From assembly GCA_039029275.1 (NCBI GenBank), contig JBCCGL010000017.1, forward strand, positions 1-64,000: DNA of 64,000 nucleotides. Direction: 5' to 3'. A program made the position numbers and the translations under genes. This stretch comes from JBCCGL01 sp039029275. GTDB taxonomy: Bacteria; Pseudomonadota; Gammaproteobacteria; JBCCGL01. The notes below the pieces were generated by a model. The model saw only the letters and a list, made by a program, of their open reading frames with translations, had not been told where the DNA came from and searched no databases. Below are positions 45,777-55,249 of the stretch, one piece after another (position 1 is the first letter of the stretch; every line of letters begins with the position of its first letter).

Positions 45777-47339
45777 ATGAGTGATCACGATCAGCCCGCC
45801 GCCTCCAGCGCGACGGGGCGCGAAAGAAAATCCCGAAGACGGAAATCATCTAAGGATTCCACGGATAACGTATCAGGCCCGGACGTAGTTGGTGTCAAAG
45901 GCGGCCGTTACTTGCCCCTTGACTCTGAGAGCGTCGAGCAAATCGATGCGGCGATGCGACATATTCTCGAAAAAATCGGGCTCAGCGAAGCACCGCAAGT
46001 CGTCATCGAGCGCGTGACCGACGCAGGCGGTAGTCTGGGTGACGACGGCCGCCTTAGATTCTCAGCAACACTTATCGAAAACGCGCTTGATGGAATAAAA
46101 CGCGATTTTAGTTTGCACGGACAAGTCGCGGGGCACGATCTTCATCTTCGAGACAACCGCGTTCACGTCGGTTCGGGCGGGGCGGCACCGCTGGTGTTGG
46201 ACATGGAAACCGGCGGCTATCGGGACTCGACCTTGCGTGATTTGTACGACGCAGCGCGGCTGGTTGATTCGCTCGACAACATCCACTTTTTCAGTCGTTC
46301 TCTGGTTGCGCGCGATATTGAGGATTTGCGCGAGTTCGATATCAACACCGCGTACGCTTCTATTGCGGGAACGCGCAAGCATGTGTTTGTTGCGGCGAGC
46401 GCGCCGGAGCATGTCGCCGACATTGCGGAGATGTGTTATCTGGTTGCCGGGTCTCGCGAGGCATTTGAAGCAAAACCATTTCTTTCTATGAACTGCAATC
46501 ACGCGGTTCCGCCGCTGCGATTCGACGCCAACTCCTGTGAAATCATGGCCGAGTGTGCGCGCTTTGGAATCCCGATACACGCGAATACGTTTGGACAGCT
46601 CGGCGCATCAAGCCCGGTAACGTTCGCGGGGTGTGTGGCGCAAACGCTGGCGGAATCAATCGCCGGGATGATCTTCGCGTGGTTGGTAAACCCCGCCGCA
46701 AAAATCGTCCTGGGAACCCGGCCCATGGTCACGGATTTGCGCACCGGTGGAATGGCAGGCGGGAGCGGAGAGCAAGCGTTGCTGATGGCGGCAAACACGC
46801 AAATGGCAAATTATTATGGATTGGCCAATTCGACGATAGCCGGTGCAACCGATAGCAAGGTTCCCGATGCGCAAAGCGGTTACGAAAAAAGCCTGGCGGT
46901 TTCAATGGTCGCACATGCAGGCTGCAATCTGATTACGCAGGCCTGTGGAATGCATGCGAGCCTGATGGGTGTGGCGCACGAAAGCTATGTGATCGACAAC
47001 GATATGCTGGGCGGAATCATGCGTTCGCTAGCGCCGGTCAAAGTTGATTCACATACCCTTGCGATTGAATCAATCGAAAGCGTCGTTCGAGGTGAGGGGC
47101 ACTTTCTCGGTGAGGCTGATACCTACGCGCGGATGCAATCAGATTTTCTTTACCCTCAAGTTGCGAATCGCACAAGTATTGATGAGTGGGAAGCGGACGG
47201 TCGCCCTGATTTACATGCAATTGCGCGTGCAAAAACGCAGGAAATTTTGTCGAGTCATTTGCCGTCGCACCTCGCAGCGGAAACCGATGCAAAGTTACGT
47301 GAGCGTTTCCCTATCCGCTTAGCGCAATCCCGGAGCTAA
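45777..47339 (+). CDS. MttB-superfamily (trimethylamine methyltransferase family) protein, second copy
   Basis: 520 aa from ATG 45777 (a TTG one codon earlier is possible). A basic, low-complexity N-terminus (about 1-45, ERKSRRRKSSKDS) precedes the family domain with RVHVGSGGAAPLVLDMETG, YRDSTLRDLYDAA, FDINTAYA, SSPVTFAGCVAQTLAE and GATDSKVPDAQSGYEKS. No in-frame UAG. It differs clearly from the copy at 40567, so the two probably form a heteromer or act on different substrates. It lies 89 nt after the flavoenzyme and is the last gene of the block. Confidence 0.85.
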   Translation: MSDHDQPAASSATGRERKSRRRKSSKDSTDNVSGPDVVGVKGGRYLPLDSESVEQIDAAMRHILEKIGLSEAPQVVIERVTDAGGSLGDDGRLRFSATLIENALDGIKRDFSLHGQVAGHDLHLRDNRVHVGSGGAAPLVLDMETGGYRDSTLRDLYDAARLVDSLDNIHFFSRSLVARDIEDLREFDINTAYASIAGTRKHVFVAASAPEHVADIAEMCYLVAGSREAFEAKPFLSMNCNHAVPPLRFDANSCEIMAECARFGIPIHANTFGQLGASSPVTFAGCVAQTLAESIAGMIFAWLVNPAAKIVLGTRPMVTDLRTGGMAGGSGEQALLMAANTQMANYYGLANSTIAGATDSKVPDAQSGYEKSLAVSMVAHAGCNLITQACGMHASLMGVAHESYVIDNDMLGGIMRSLAPVKVDSHTLAIESIESVVRGEGHFLGEADTYARMQSDFLYPQVANRTSIDEWEADGRPDLHAIARAKTQEILSSHLPSHLAAETDAKLRERFPIRLAQSRS

Positions 47340-47352
47340 AAACAACCGGAGA

Positions 47353-47790
47353 CTATTGCTTGCGGACCTCAACCGTAATCGTCTGCTCACCACTTTTTTC
47401 GAATTCCAGATTGAGGGTGAATTTTTTTCCAACTGTCAGCGGCTCGTTTAAACCGAGAAGCATGATATGCAGTCCGCCGGGTTTGAAGTTCACGGTGCTG
47501 TCAGATGCGATTTCCAGCGTGTCGAGATGCACCATTTTCATTACGCCGTTCTCATGAATGTGGTTATGGACCTCGACCGAGTTTGCGATTGCTGAACTTG
47601 CGCCAAGTAAGGTGTCACTGGCACCAGTATTTCGAATCTGCATATACGCTGCACCGTTAACAGCGACAGCAGGTAGGGCGCGCGCCCACGCATTTTCTAT
47701 TTCAATATCAGGCGAATTGTCCGCGCTGACACTAACTGCTGGTGACGAAAAAACCACTAGAAAAAGGGATAAGAAGAACGCGCGGCGCAT
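47353..47790 (-). CDS. Periplasmic copper chaperone PCu(A)C
   Basis: 145 aa with a signal peptide (cleaved near VSA-DNS). The copper site H75-x10-M86-x21-H108-x-M110 matches the family motif exactly. It delivers Cu(I) to the CuA site of cytochrome oxidase. No senC/sco gene adjoins it; it lies between convergent MttB and divergent phosphate genes, transcribed with the pit unit direction. Confidence 0.92.
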   Translation of the reverse strand: MRRAFFLSLFLVVFSSPAVSVSADNSPDIEIENAWARALPAVAVNGAAYMQIRNTGASDTLLGASSAIANSVEVHNHIHENGVMKMVHLDTLEIASDSTVNFKPGGLHIMLLGLNEPLTVGKKFTLNLEFEKSGEQTITVEVRKQ

Positions 47791-47870
47791 AGTGTGCTAC
47801 CTGAAAGTACAGTGGAAGTTAATCGGCCACAGAATGTACTGCTTGACTCTGGAACACTGTTACCAGCTTG

Positions 47871-49124
47871 TCAGGTGAACATTCCCTTCAACATAAAGAA
47901 AAACAGAATAGACAGGATGGCGCCCGCCGGAAGCGTGATAATCCACGACATGAAAATGTTGCGCACGACCGTCAGGTCGAGTGCACTGATACCGCGCGCG
48001 ATGCCGACTCCGAGCACGGCGCCTACCAGCGTATGCGTTGTCGAAATAGGAATGCCTGTTCCCGACGCGATGACCACGGTCGTCGCTGCTGCCAGTTCAG
48101 CGGCGAAGCCCCGGCTCGGGGTTAGCTCGGTAATATGGCGGCCAACGGTAGCGATCACGCGACGCCCGTACATCGCCAAACCCGCGACAATACCGCCACC
48201 GCCAAGCAGAAGAACCCACGTCGGGAGCGCGGATTTTTGAGCGAGTTCGCCGCCCGAACCGACGATACCAACAACCGCCGCGACCGGACCAACCGCGTTT
48301 GCAACATCATTTGATCCGTGGGCAAAGGCCATCGCGCACGCCGTGAAAATCATGAGCACGCCAAAAACACGTTCGACGTATATAAAGCGGGTATGACGGT
48401 TTGCGTCGTCAGGCAGCGTGATTCGGCGGACGAAGAACGCACCAATTAACGCGGTGCCGATCCCGATCACAAAAGCAATCATGTAGGATTGATCAAGCGT
48501 CAGTTCGAGCCCGATGTGTTTGAGTCCTTTGAACAAGGTAACAAGCGAAATCAGGAATCCAACGAGGAAAATATATCCCGGCACAAAACGCTTTGCGTTG
48601 GCGAAGGGGTCGTCGGTGTTCAGAACCAGTTTTTGCACGCTCATGAAAAGCATAAACGCGACAAATCCGGACAACACTGGTGACACCACCCAACTCGCAG
48701 CAATTGAACCCACTTTACCCCATTGCACCGCTTCCATACCGATGCCGACAATCGCAAAGCCTACGATCGCCCCGACAATTGAGTGTGTGGTCGATACCGG
48801 CCAGCCCTTATTCGACGCAATCAGCAGCCAGGTGCCTGCGGCGAGCAGGGAGGCGAGCATCCCGAAAATAAGAAAGTCCGGGTTTTCGGTGAGAGGCGCG
48901 GGGTCGATGATGCCCTTGCGGATAGTTTTGGTCACCTGACCACCCGCCAGAAACGCGCCGGCGAATTCGAAAATAGCGGCAACGATAATCGCCTGCTTGA
49001 TTGTCAGCGCCTTGGAGCCAACGGACGTTGCCATCGCGTTGGCGACATCGTTCGCACCAATCCCCCAGGCCATAAACAGCCCAAACACACCGGCGAGGAT
49101 GAGATAGATAGTAAAATGATCCAT
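47871..49124 (-). CDS. pit: Low-affinity inorganic phosphate transporter, Pit family
   Basis: 417 aa, about ten membrane helices, with the two Pit signature repeats: GANDVANAMATSVGSKALT near the N-terminus and AFAHGSNDVANAVGPVAAV in the second half. It imports metal-phosphate with protons. It starts 9 nt after the DUF47 gene, the standard pairing. Confidence 0.94.
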   Translation of the reverse strand: MDHFTIYLILAGVFGLFMAWGIGANDVANAMATSVGSKALTIKQAIIVAAIFEFAGAFLAGGQVTKTIRKGIIDPAPLTENPDFLIFGMLASLLAAGTWLLIASNKGWPVSTTHSIVGAIVGFAIVGIGMEAVQWGKVGSIAASWVVSPVLSGFVAFMLFMSVQKLVLNTDDPFANAKRFVPGYIFLVGFLISLVTLFKGLKHIGLELTLDQSYMIAFVIGIGTALIGAFFVRRITLPDDANRHTRFIYVERVFGVLMIFTACAMAFAHGSNDVANAVGPVAAVVGIVGSGGELAQKSALPTWVLLLGGGGIVAGLAMYGRRVIATVGRHITELTPSRGFAAELAAATTVVIASGTGIPISTTHTLVGAVLGVGIARGISALDLTVVRNIFMSWIITLPAGAILSILFFFMLKGMFT

Positions 49125-49133
49125 TTCAGCCTC

Positions 49134-49811
49134 CTAGCGCGCGAGCATCAGTTGCAGGCGGCTACCGACGCGCTGTGCGCGGTCGGCGAGGTCACCGGTC
49201 CAGTCGATAACGCGGTAGTAGAACATCACATCAACCGGTGGCAGGTCTTTTTCAACGCCAAATAACGCGCTGCGGATTTTGACCTGAATATCGTCGGTTT
49301 CGCGCTCGATGGCGTCGAGCTCCTTGAGCATGTCATCGATCAATTCGATTTCGTTGTTTCCGAAACCCGTTTCGAACAGCTCATCCAGCTCGTTGATCGC
49401 CCTGCGCGCCTGGGCGCAGGCATCCACGCAGCGCGTGACGAACTGCAGATAGTCGTTGGCGATTACCTCCGGAAGTTTCATTTCGCGGCCCAGCATGAGC
49501 CCGGCTATGTCTTTGGCCTGGTTGGCAACGTAGTCCTGCATGGTCAGAACTTCGAGTAAATCCCGGCGTGGGACAGGCATAAACAGCCGGTTGGGCAGGT
49601 GCAGGCGCAGTTCCTTTTTCAGGTCGTCCGCTTCGTTTTCCAGCGTGGCTATCTTTTCCTGTGCGGCGCTCATGGCTGCCAGATCGTTGGCCAATACCGC
49701 TTCGGCGAAGGGGATAAGTTCCGAGACACAGGCGAACACCTTATCCATGTGCTGCTGCATGGGCTTAACAGGTGAGTTGCCGAAAATCCCGGTAAGATAG
49801 CTGCCAGACAT
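49134..49811 (-). CDS. DUF47 / PhoU-like phosphate transport regulator
   Basis: 225 aa, all-helical, with the family start SYLTGIFGNSPVKPMQQHMDKV and the PNRLFMPVPRRDLLEVL motif. DUF47 proteins accompany Pit transporters and modulate their activity. It forms a two-gene unit with pit. Confidence 0.92.
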   Translation of the reverse strand: MSGSYLTGIFGNSPVKPMQQHMDKVFACVSELIPFAEAVLANDLAAMSAAQEKIATLENEADDLKKELRLHLPNRLFMPVPRRDLLEVLTMQDYVANQAKDIAGLMLGREMKLPEVIANDYLQFVTRCVDACAQARRAINELDELFETGFGNNEIELIDDMLKELDAIERETDDIQVKIRSALFGVEKDLPPVDVMFYYRVIDWTGDLADRAQRVGSRLQLMLAR

Positions 49812-49890
49812 TGAAATTCCTCGGGGAAAAACTGCGGGCGATTATGCCCAGCCCCATGAGGCAGTTCAACGATTATGTTGTCGCAAAATC

Positions 49891-50568
49891 CTACCTCTGT
49901 TGGGCGGCAGCGATCTTTTCTTCGTGTCGAACGATATCGCCAGTCAGCAGATACACCACGTCTTCGGCGATGTTGCTGGCGTGGTCGCCAATTCGCTCAA
50001 GCTGACGGCATACTGAGAGCATCAAAATGTGCTGCTCCGCGAGCTGCGGTTGTTCGTGTATGCGTTTGACAACAAGCTTGTGCATTTGCCGGTTCAATTC
50101 GTCGACTTCGCTGTCGGCAGCGATTACATCGCGCGCAATCTCGCTGTCTCGTTCAACCAGCGCTAACAAACTCTTGCGAAACATCAACACGGTTTGCTTC
50201 GATAAGGTGGATATTTCCTCAGGGAATTGAATCGAATCAATGTCTGCAAGCTGCAAGCTGCGTTCGGCGATATTGACCGCGTGATCGCCAATTCGCTCAA
50301 GGTCATTGTTAATTTTAAGGATCGCGATAATGAGTCGCAGGTCGGCTGCCATCGGCTGGTGAAGCGCGAGCAGTTTAAGGCACTCTTCTTCGAGTTCTAT
50401 CTCACGCTCATCGATGGCTATATCGCCTTCGATCACGGCTTTGGCCAAATTTTTGTCCGAGTTTTTAACCGCTTCAATAGATGATTTCACTTGCTCGTCG
50501 ATGCGATCGGCGAATTCGATGATGTGTTGATTTAATCGGTCAATCTCGCGTACGAAGTGTCTGGACAT
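49891..50568 (-). CDS. phoU: Phosphate signalling protein PhoU
   Basis: 225 aa with two PhoU three-helix repeats, each carrying the metal-binding E/DxxxD pattern (LERIGDHAVNIAE and LERIGDHASNIAEDVVYL). It links the PstSCAB transporter with PhoR to repress the regulon in phosphate-rich conditions. It lies at the end of the pst genes. Confidence 0.96.
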   Translation of the reverse strand: MSRHFVREIDRLNQHIIEFADRIDEQVKSSIEAVKNSDKNLAKAVIEGDIAIDEREIELEEECLKLLALHQPMAADLRLIIAILKINNDLERIGDHAVNIAERSLQLADIDSIQFPEEISTLSKQTVLMFRKSLLALVERDSEIARDVIAADSEVDELNRQMHKLVVKRIHEQPQLAEQHILMLSVCRQLERIGDHASNIAEDVVYLLTGDIVRHEEKIAAAQQR

Positions 50569-50598
50569 GATCCTGTTACTCGTCAGTGTTAGTACTAT

Positions 50599-51393
50599 TT
50601 ACCCGAAGCGTCCGGTAATGTAATCACGGGTGCGCTGTTCGCCCGGGTTTTGAAAAATCTGTTCGGTTTCACCCATTTCGACTAAATTGCCCATATGAAA
50701 AAAACCGGTATGCTGCGACACGCGTGCCGCCTGTTGCATTGAATGCGTGACGATCACGATGGTGTAGTTAGCTTTCAGCTCCCACATTAAATCTTCGATC
50801 TTCGCCGTCGCGATTGGATCCAGTGCCGAGCATGGTTCGTCCATCAAGATAACATCGGGATTCACAGCAATGGTTCGCGCGATACAGAGCCTCTGTTGCT
50901 GGCCGCCGGATAAACCTGTTCCGGGTTCGTTCAAGCGATCTTTTACCTCGTCAAACAACCCTGCTTTTTGCAAGCTGGTGACAACAATTTCGTCGCAGCG
51001 GGTCTTGTCCTCTGCCAAACCGTGAATTCGGGGTCCGTAGGCGACGTTGTCATAAATTGACTTGGGGAACGGATTGGGTTTTTGAAATACCATACCAACA
51101 CGCTCACGCAGGTAGACAACGTCCATTGATGGGCTGTAAATGTCGCTGCCGTCGATGTAAATGCTACCGTTGAGGGTACACCCTTCGATCACGTCATTCA
51201 TGCGGTTCAGGCAACGCAAGAAGGTTGACTTACCGCAGCCCGATGGACCAATCAGCGCGGTTACCTGATTGGCGTGTATGTCAATCGACACATCGTGTAA
51301 TGCCTGCTTTTCGCCATAGTAAACGTTGACGTTTTGCGCGCTGATTTTCGCCATATTTGAGCCAATACTCAGAATTTCGGTTTGTGAATTCAT
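50599..51393 (-). CDS. pstB: Phosphate ABC transporter ATPase PstB
   Basis: 264 aa. Walker A GPSGCGKST, Q-loop MVFQKPNPFP, signature LSGGQQQRLCIARTIA, Walker B VILMDEPCSALDP and the H-loop VTHSMQQAARVS. PstB-specific NRMNDVIEG and the C-terminal TRDYITGRFG are present. It powers PstCA. Confidence 0.97.
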   Translation of the reverse strand: MNSQTEILSIGSNMAKISAQNVNVYYGEKQALHDVSIDIHANQVTALIGPSGCGKSTFLRCLNRMNDVIEGCTLNGSIYIDGSDIYSPSMDVVYLRERVGMVFQKPNPFPKSIYDNVAYGPRIHGLAEDKTRCDEIVVTSLQKAGLFDEVKDRLNEPGTGLSGGQQQRLCIARTIAVNPDVILMDEPCSALDPIATAKIEDLMWELKANYTIVIVTHSMQQAARVSQHTGFFHMGNLVEMGETEQIFQNPGEQRTRDYITGRFG

Positions 51394-51413
51394 TTCGATT
51401 TAGTCCGCGTGGC

Positions 51414-52718
51414 TTACCATTTTCGTTCGAAGCGGGCGCGCAAAATCACGGCGATCAAATTCATCACTACCAGAAACGCGAGGATAACCATGATCGCCGC
51501 GGCGGTCTTTTCGACAAAACCGCGTTCGGCACTTTCCGCCCAAAGATAAACCTGCACAGGTAGCGCCGCAGACGGATCAAGCGGTGAGCCGGGAACGCTG
51601 ACGACGAACGCGACCATGCCGATCATTAACAAGGGTGCCGTTTCTCCCAGCGCTTGAGCGAGGCCGACAATCGTGCCGGTGAGCGTGCCCGGCATTGCCA
51701 GCGGTAACACGTGGTGTAATACCGTTTGCACCGGCGATGCACCCATTGCGAGCGCGGCCTGCCGGATCGAGGGAGGCACCGCTTTGATCGACGCGCGACA
51801 CGCAATAATGATGGTTGGCAGTGTCATCAGTGACAAGACAACGCCACCCACCAGCGGGGTTCCTCTGGGCAATCCGAAGACGTTGAGGATAATCGCCAGA
51901 CCCATCAATCCGAAAATGATGGATGGAACCGCAGCAAGGTTGTTTATGTTTGCTTCGATGATGTCGGTCAGGCGATTTTTGGGTGCAAACTCTTCGAGAT
52001 AGATTGCTGCGGCAACGCCCAGTGGAAACGACAACAAAAAGCACACCAGCAGCGCGTAAAAGGAACCCATAATCGCGCTGCCAATTCCCGCCAGTTCTGG
52101 CGAACGCGAGTCGCCGTTTGAGAAAAACGCCCAGTTAAACGTGGTACGCACACGACCCTGTTCAACCAGCGTGTCGTACCATGCGAGCTGCTGATCGGTG
52201 ACTTTGCGGCGTTTTTCTTCAATGTCCCGTGGCGCGTTACCCTTGTGAATCTGATCGATATCCGATGCGGCCAAAACCCATACAGACGCGGTTTCGCCAA
52301 ACTTGTCCGGGTTTTCGCTCAGCCATGCCTGAAGTTGCAGCGCTGCACCAGCTGACAACATTTTTGCAAGTGCGCGTTTGTCGCGGCGTTGAGAAACACC
52401 CGGAAACTGCGCGTAAAAAGAAGTACGCAAAGCCTTTTTATATTTTCCGGACTGCAGTGCTTCTTCAGTGAGTGGCAAATCAATGCCCAGAGATTCGGAT
52501 GACATTTCCACGTCGACACTTAATTCCGTTCGGAAAAATGCCGACGTGCCGGAAGAAAACACGGTAGTGAGCAGTGTCAGCAACGCCAGCGCCCCACAAC
52601 AAATCGCTGCAATCCCGAAAAAGCGAAAACGTTTTTCCGCGCGGTAGCGCTTCTTTAGTCGGGCCTTTGCGGTTTCGCTTATTTGCAAGCCTCCTGTATG
52701 TGATGCTCGCTTAGTCAT
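51414..52718 (-). CDS. pstA: Phosphate ABC transporter permease PstA (long form)
   Basis: 434 aa. The N-terminal TM helix is followed by a periplasmic insert of about 150 residues and then the permease core (LEEFAPKNRLTDIIEANINNLAAVPSIIFGL, AALAMGASPVQTVLHHVLPLAMPG). E. coli PstA is under 300 aa; the long N-terminal insert is shared with many marine and rhizobial proteins. It overlaps pstC by 8 nt. Confidence 0.94.
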   Translation of the reverse strand: MTKRASHTGGLQISETAKARLKKRYRAEKRFRFFGIAAICCGALALLTLLTTVFSSGTSAFFRTELSVDVEMSSESLGIDLPLTEEALQSGKYKKALRTSFYAQFPGVSQRRDKRALAKMLSAGAALQLQAWLSENPDKFGETASVWVLAASDIDQIHKGNAPRDIEEKRRKVTDQQLAWYDTLVEQGRVRTTFNWAFFSNGDSRSPELAGIGSAIMGSFYALLVCFLLSFPLGVAAAIYLEEFAPKNRLTDIIEANINNLAAVPSIIFGLMGLAIILNVFGLPRGTPLVGGVVLSLMTLPTIIIACRASIKAVPPSIRQAALAMGASPVQTVLHHVLPLAMPGTLTGTIVGLAQALGETAPLLMIGMVAFVVSVPGSPLDPSAALPVQVYLWAESAERGFVEKTAAAIMVILAFLVVMNLIAVILRARFERKW

Positions 52719-54087
52719 ATTTTTCTCGGTATTTTTTAACGATGTGCAAGGCCAGAATATTCAGCATTAGTGTGACAACAAACAGCATGAGTCCCAGTGC
52801 AAATGCGGCAAGAGTTTTTGCGCTGTCGAATTCCTGATCGCCAACCAGAATGGTCACGATTTGTACGGTCACTGTTGTTACGTTGGCGAGTGGATTCACC
52901 GTTAGATTCGCGGCGAGGCCGGCAGCCATGACGACAATCATGGTTTCGCCGATGGCGCGCGAAACCGCCAGCAGAATCGAGCCTGCAATTCCGGGTAGCG
53001 CCGCCGGAAAAACAACCTTTTTAATGGTTTCCGACTTTGTCGCGCCAAGACCCAGCGATGCTTCTCTTAACGATTGCGGTACAGCGCTAATCACGTCATC
53101 GGATAAAGACGAAACAAAGGGAATAATCATCACTCCCATGACAACCCCGGCAGCCAGAGCGCTTTCAGACGAAGTCGACAAACCGGCTGCTGTGCCGAGA
53201 TCGCGAACAAAGGGCGCCACCGTCAATGCTGCAAAAAATCCGTAAACAACGGTTGGAATTCCGGCGAGAATCTCCAGCAACGGTTTGACAATTCTGCGGG
53301 TTGTCGCGCTGGCGTATTCCGCCAGATAGATCGCGGCGAGAAGCCCAACGGGAACAGCCACCAGCATGGCGAGAAATGCAATTTGCAATGTGCCGACAAA
53401 CAGTGGGATCGCCCCGAACGCACCTGAGCTGCCGGCCTGATCTGCGCGCATTGCTATTTGCGGGCTCCATTTGGTGCCGAATAAAAACTCGGTAATCGGT
53501 ACCAACTCAAAAAACCGCAGGCTTTCAAAAATCAGAGTCGCGACAATTCCGATGGTGGTACAAATCGCGACACCGGAACTGAAAAACAGGAAAACGCGGA
53601 GGAACTTTTCGACGTTGTCGCGCGCTTTAAAGGTGGGTCTAAGCTTCAGGTAACCGAACAGCGCACCCGCCAGAAGAACCGCGATAAATAACATCGCTTT
53701 GGCGATGGTTGAAGTCGAGTGAATGGCTTTGTATTCGTCTGCCAGCGCCGCGCCTGCCTCGTCTACTGGCTTGAGCACGCCGCTCGCTATGTTGGCGATT
53801 TCCGTGTAGCGGATGCTGATTTCGTCCGCCGCGATTTCGCCGTACTGCGCGGTAATCGAATCAATCAACGATGACTTGATTACAAAAGGTTCGGCCATCG
53901 ACCAGAGTGCCAGAAAGATAACCGCGGGCACGCTGCTACACAGCAACACATAAAACCCATGGTAGCCGGCTCGGGAATGGTTTTTTTCGCGGCCAGACCT
54001 TGCAAACACAAGCGCTTTGTTGCGCGCAAACCAATAGCTTGATCCTGCAATAAGCACAAAGCAGCAGATGTAAATCAGTGCGTTCAA
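52711..54087 (-). CDS. pstC: Phosphate ABC transporter permease PstC (long form)
   Basis: 458 aa with two N-terminal helices flanking an insert, then the core (AIYLAEYASATTRRIVKPLLEILAGIPTVVYG, REASLGLGATKSETIKKVVFPAALPG). A terminator hairpin lies between it and pstS, consistent with higher expression of the binding protein. Confidence 0.94.
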   Translation of the reverse strand: MNALIYICCFVLIAGSSYWFARNKALVFARSGREKNHSRAGYHGFYVLLCSSVPAVIFLALWSMAEPFVIKSSLIDSITAQYGEIAADEISIRYTEIANIASGVLKPVDEAGAALADEYKAIHSTSTIAKAMLFIAVLLAGALFGYLKLRPTFKARDNVEKFLRVFLFFSSGVAICTTIGIVATLIFESLRFFELVPITEFLFGTKWSPQIAMRADQAGSSGAFGAIPLFVGTLQIAFLAMLVAVPVGLLAAIYLAEYASATTRRIVKPLLEILAGIPTVVYGFFAALTVAPFVRDLGTAAGLSTSSESALAAGVVMGVMIIPFVSSLSDDVISAVPQSLREASLGLGATKSETIKKVVFPAALPGIAGSILLAVSRAIGETMIVVMAAGLAANLTVNPLANVTTVTVQIVTILVGDQEFDSAKTLAAFALGLMLFVVTLMLNILALHIVKKYREKYD

Positions 54088-54128
54088 TCGGGACTTGTTT
54101 ATTTGTGAGCGATGATCGACCTAAACGC

Positions 54129-54156
54129 AAAAAACGGAGGCACTGCGTGTGCCCCC
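54129..54156 (-). terminator. Attenuator hairpin between pstS and pstC
   Basis: On the minus strand an 8-bp stem GGGGGCAC/GTGCCTCC (one G-T pair) with a 5-nt loop is followed by GTTTTTT. Confidence 0.8.
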
Positions 54157-54182
54157 GCATTGCGCAGTTTGTGTTGCAACAA

Positions 54183-55181
54183 CTACTGCTTCATCGTGAT
54201 GAGGTTGTCCGCGGCGTCGACAATCTTTGCTAATTTGTCGCCATCCAGCGGTACCAGCCCGATATCAGCCAGGTAGCCTTCTTCACCGACGGCATCCTCA
54301 CTGGTGAATTCCTGCATGTATTCCTGAATACCCGGGACCACGCCTACATGCGCTTTTTTGACATAGAAGAACAGTGGGCGCGACACGGGGTAGTCATAAC
54401 TCTGGATTGAATCGAGCGAAATCTCGACGCCGTTTATGGTCGCCGCCTGAATCTGGTCCAGATTGCTGTCGAGGTAGCTATAACCAAAAATCGCGAATGC
54501 ATTGGGGTTAGCGCCAAGCTTTTGAACCATCAGGGTATCGTTTTCGCCCGCCTCAACCACGGCGCCGTCCTCGCGCATCAAGGCACAGTCTTTTTTGTTT
54601 GCGGCTTTGACTTCGGCATCGCAGCCTGCGCCCATGACCAGTGAATTCCAGGCGTCACGCGTGCCCGAGGTCGGCGGAGGGGTCAGGATTTCGATTTTTG
54701 AATCAGGCAAGCTCGCGTCAATATCGCTCCATTTTTCCGGTTTGGGGCCTTTCTCGGCCATGGCCATCCAGATTTGCTGCGGAGTGAAATCGACCAGCGG
54801 GCCGTTGACGCTGTTGGCAAAGGCGATTCCGTCATTGCCGACAACGATTTCGATGATGTCGGTCACACCGTTTTCCTGACACATCTTCCATTCGGATTCC
54901 TTCATTGCGCGCGACGCGTTGGTGACGTCCGGGTGCTGTACCCCGATACCCGCGCAGAAGAGTTTCATCCCGCCTCCAGTGCCAGTGCTTTCGATCACTG
55001 GGGCTCTGTAACCTTTGCGGCTTAATTCTTCGGCGACCACCGTAGCAAACGGGTAAACCGTTGAAGATCCCACGATGCGAATTTGTTCGCGCGCGCTCGC
55101 TGCGCCTGTTGCAAGGCTAATCGCAAGACCCAGACAGCAGGACATTGCGGCTTTGCCGGGTAAGCTTTGTCGTTTCATCAT
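54183..55181 (-). CDS. pstS: Phosphate-binding periplasmic protein PstS
   Basis: About 332 aa. Signal peptide (cleaved near ASA-REQ), the phosphate-binding loops IVGSSTVYPFA and ESTGTGGGMKLF, and TSGTRDAWNSLV are as in the long-chain PstS family. I prefer ATG 55181 or 55178 to the earlier ATG 55205, because the PhoB-box-like repeats at 55230-55247 leave too little room for a transcript that includes 55205 with an RBS. It captures phosphate for PstCAB. Confidence 0.93.
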   Translation of the reverse strand: MMKRQSLPGKAAMSCCLGLAISLATGAASAREQIRIVGSSTVYPFATVVAEELSRKGYRAPVIESTGTGGGMKLFCAGIGVQHPDVTNASRAMKESEWKMCQENGVTDIIEIVVGNDGIAFANSVNGPLVDFTPQQIWMAMAEKGPKPEKWSDIDASLPDSKIEILTPPPTSGTRDAWNSLVMGAGCDAEVKAANKKDCALMREDGAVVEAGENDTLMVQKLGANPNAFAIFGYSYLDSNLDQIQAATINGVEISLDSIQSYDYPVSRPLFFYVKKAHVGVVPGIQEYMQEFTSEDAVGEEGYLADIGLVPLDGDKLAKIVDAADNLITMKQ

Positions 55182-55229
55182 CTTTATCTCATGTCGTTTG
55201 TTCATGAGGTGAGACTTTAGAGAACGATT

Positions 55230-55247
55230 GTTAGCGAACTATTAGCG
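55230..55247 (-). promoter_or_regulatory. Pho-box-like direct repeats upstream of pstS
   Basis: Two heptamers CGCTAAT and CGCTAAC with 11-bp periodicity on the minus strand, followed by a weaker third. The spacing is that of PhoB boxes, though the sequence differs from CTGTCAT. Confidence 0.55.
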
Positions 55248-55249
55248 AT

